Below are positions 63,072 to 64,000 of a stretch of 64,000 nt of DNA, one piece after another. The stretch lies in NCBI GenBank assembly GCA_002633005.1, contig NMRA01000044.1:243041-307040 (forward strand). The letters are read 5' to 3'. How positions within the stretch are numbered: the first letter of the stretch is position 1; every line of letters begins with the position of its first letter. The notes under the pieces are model-generated. The model saw nothing but the letters and a program-made list of their open reading frames with translations. It was not told the DNA's origin and made no database searches. The position numbers were made by a program, and so were the translations under genes. Source of the DNA: Phoronis australis. Taxonomy: Eukaryota > Phoronida > Phoronidae.

Positions 63072-63125
63072 AAAATGCATCGAAATGTCGATTTCTTTTA
63101 AGAAATCGACATTTCGATGCATTTT
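63072..63125. repeat. 54-bp perfect palindrome
   Basis: Arms of 26 bp (63072-63097 and 63100-63125) pair without a mismatch around a 2-nt loop. The left arm begins AAAATGCATCGAAATGTCGA. The arms contain further small palindromes (ATGCAT). Confidence 0.9.
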
Positions 63126-63531
63126 TAAAACACATTACACGCAAGCAGAGTTAGGAGGACCCCTCGGAACGCAACGAACCAGTTTTAGGTGTTAAAGGAA
63201 CATTTTTTCGAGAATTATGGCTGCCCCTGTTGCTACATTCGTGGCGCGACACTGCATACTTCAGGCTGACGAAAATCCTGTGGAGTTTGCTCATTCAGGA
63301 GAACAGTGACATCGATGCTTTGCGAATTTCAGTCTATCTCAAAATTCATTGAAACGTAAATTTCTAATATGTGTTTATAAACTCAGTTATTTCATTTAAA
63401 ACACGGCTTTGATCTGTTTTTACTGGTTTAATTTCAGTTGATTCCAACTCTCTAAATGGAGATCTTGTCTTTACATCACAACAGTGCAACAAAAATCCAA
63501 ACGACATCAGTAGGTAACATAATTTAAAAAA

Positions 63532-63563
63532 CGATATTTCGAGACACACATCTCATCTTCAGG
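63532..63563 (-). other. Hammerhead-like core downstream of the Penelope-like fragment
   Basis: On the minus strand CTGAAGA, GAGA, a short loop, TCTC and GAAA follow each other, which is the CUGANGA-stem II-GAAA order of a hammerhead ribozyme. It lies about 140 nt past the stop of the retroelement frame, where Penelope-like elements are known to carry such ribozymes. Stem III and the cleavage site cannot be drawn convincingly, so it may be degenerate. Confidence 0.3.
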
Positions 63564-63703
63564 CTACTATTTACAACTAGTTCACAGTGAAACGCACATC
63601 AGAAATGACAAATGCAATATAACACGTGAAGTTGACATGCGCAACTATGACGATAAAAACATATATAAATATACATACGTTGCTGTGCAACATAATCTAC
63701 AGA

Positions 63704-63946
63704 TCACCTAAATAACGATAGAGTCCTTCGAGTTCCAGTTAGCTGCTCGTTCAAACTGGGTTTTTCAAACATTATTAGAAGCGACACTAATGTTCGTAAC
63801 CTGTATAAATCATTTTCAGTGTATCTAATGACTGTACTGTCGACAATCTCCTGACGATTTATCTTGCGACCATGAACGTTCTGGAAATGGTCTTTTATGG
63901 AACCGGTTTGTAAATGCATTGAAAGTTGCCATGAAAAGGAAAACAT
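63704..63946 (-). pseudogene. Penelope-like retroelement fragment (3' end of the GIY-YIG region)
   Basis: The minus-strand frame reads TGSIKDHFQNVHGRKINRQE and ends LIMFEKPSLNEQLTGTRRTL, a pattern typical of the C-terminal tail of the GIY-YIG endonuclease in Penelope-like elements (a His-containing helix, then D.YRLR, EKP.LN.Q and a final L.L). Only the last 75 or so residues remain. The reverse transcriptase is missing, and the 5' side is cut off by the transposon end at about 63950. The homology is judged by eye, so the class is probable rather than certain. Confidence 0.55.
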
Positions 63947-63953
63947 AGCCCCC

Positions 63954-63981
63954 TTGGCCCCTCTCTAAATCCACCACTGGT
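63954..63981 (-). mobile_element. End of a CAGTGG-type transposon
   Basis: Reading the minus strand, CAGTGGTGGATTTAGAGAGG leads into a GGGGCC-rich tract, matching the left end of the element at 5028-5204. Only this end is seen; it abuts the Penelope-like fragment. Confidence 0.5.
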
Positions 63982-64000
63982 GTTATTGGGCAATTGGAAA

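Larger units (their letters stand above)
60621..63350. other. Upstream flank, no supported gene
   Basis: Short open frames on both strands (for example 60695-60913 plus and 61687-61929 minus) match nothing I recognise. Inside are an 18-bp direct duplication (TTATAGGCTAGCTGTC near 61168-61210), a 64-bp hairpin (62126-62189), an 11-bp-arm hairpin (62742-62764) and a perfect palindrome (63072-63125). Confidence 0.5.

Overview
The window is eukaryotic, AT-rich DNA from an animal, and almost all of it is one protein-coding gene on the minus strand. I rebuilt this gene from eight exons that join in frame through GT-AG splice sites. It runs from an ATG at 60201 to a TAG at 4733, about 55.5 kb, and encodes a 619-residue glypican of the GPC3/GPC5 (Drosophila Dally) class. 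The chain has a signal peptide, exactly 14 cysteines after it, a Ser-Gly heparan-sulfate attachment cluster after an acidic run, and a C-terminal hydrophobic GPI-anchor signal. The clear vertebrate-type glypican sequence, the large introns and the many small inverted-repeat elements suggest a marine invertebrate such as a hemichordate, echinoderm, cephalochordate or lophotrochozoan. The species cannot be fixed from the sequence alone.

Layout from right to left, in the direction of transcription. 60202-64000 is the 5' flank: a candidate promoter with CCAAT, CRE and GC boxes, then spacer with a 64-bp hairpin insertion, a 54-bp perfect palindrome, a broken Penelope-like retroelement tail and the end of another transposon. 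Exon 1 (60201-60027) encodes the signal peptide. Intron 1 (16.1 kb) is full of transposon remnants, including a TA-flanked element of 1.8 kb and its 107-bp miniature. Exon 2 (43949-43773) encodes the CC pair and has a duplicated 3' splice site. Intron 2 (17.4 kb) holds a 46-bp minisatellite and several MITE-like elements. Exon 3 (26388-25685) carries half of the cysteines. Exon 4 (22732-22479) ends the cysteine-rich core. Exons 5 to 8 (15447-4733) encode the stalk, the glycosaminoglycan sites and the GPI signal. Below 4733 lies a probable long 3' UTR, then CpG-richer flank with no gene I can support.

There is no second host gene that I can support, and no operon, CRISPR array or new multi-gene system. 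The unusual material is in the non-coding part: the triplicated splice acceptor of exon 2, an in-frame 51-nt exon, transposon families whose two ends change together, and several near-perfect palindromes and minisatellites inside the introns.
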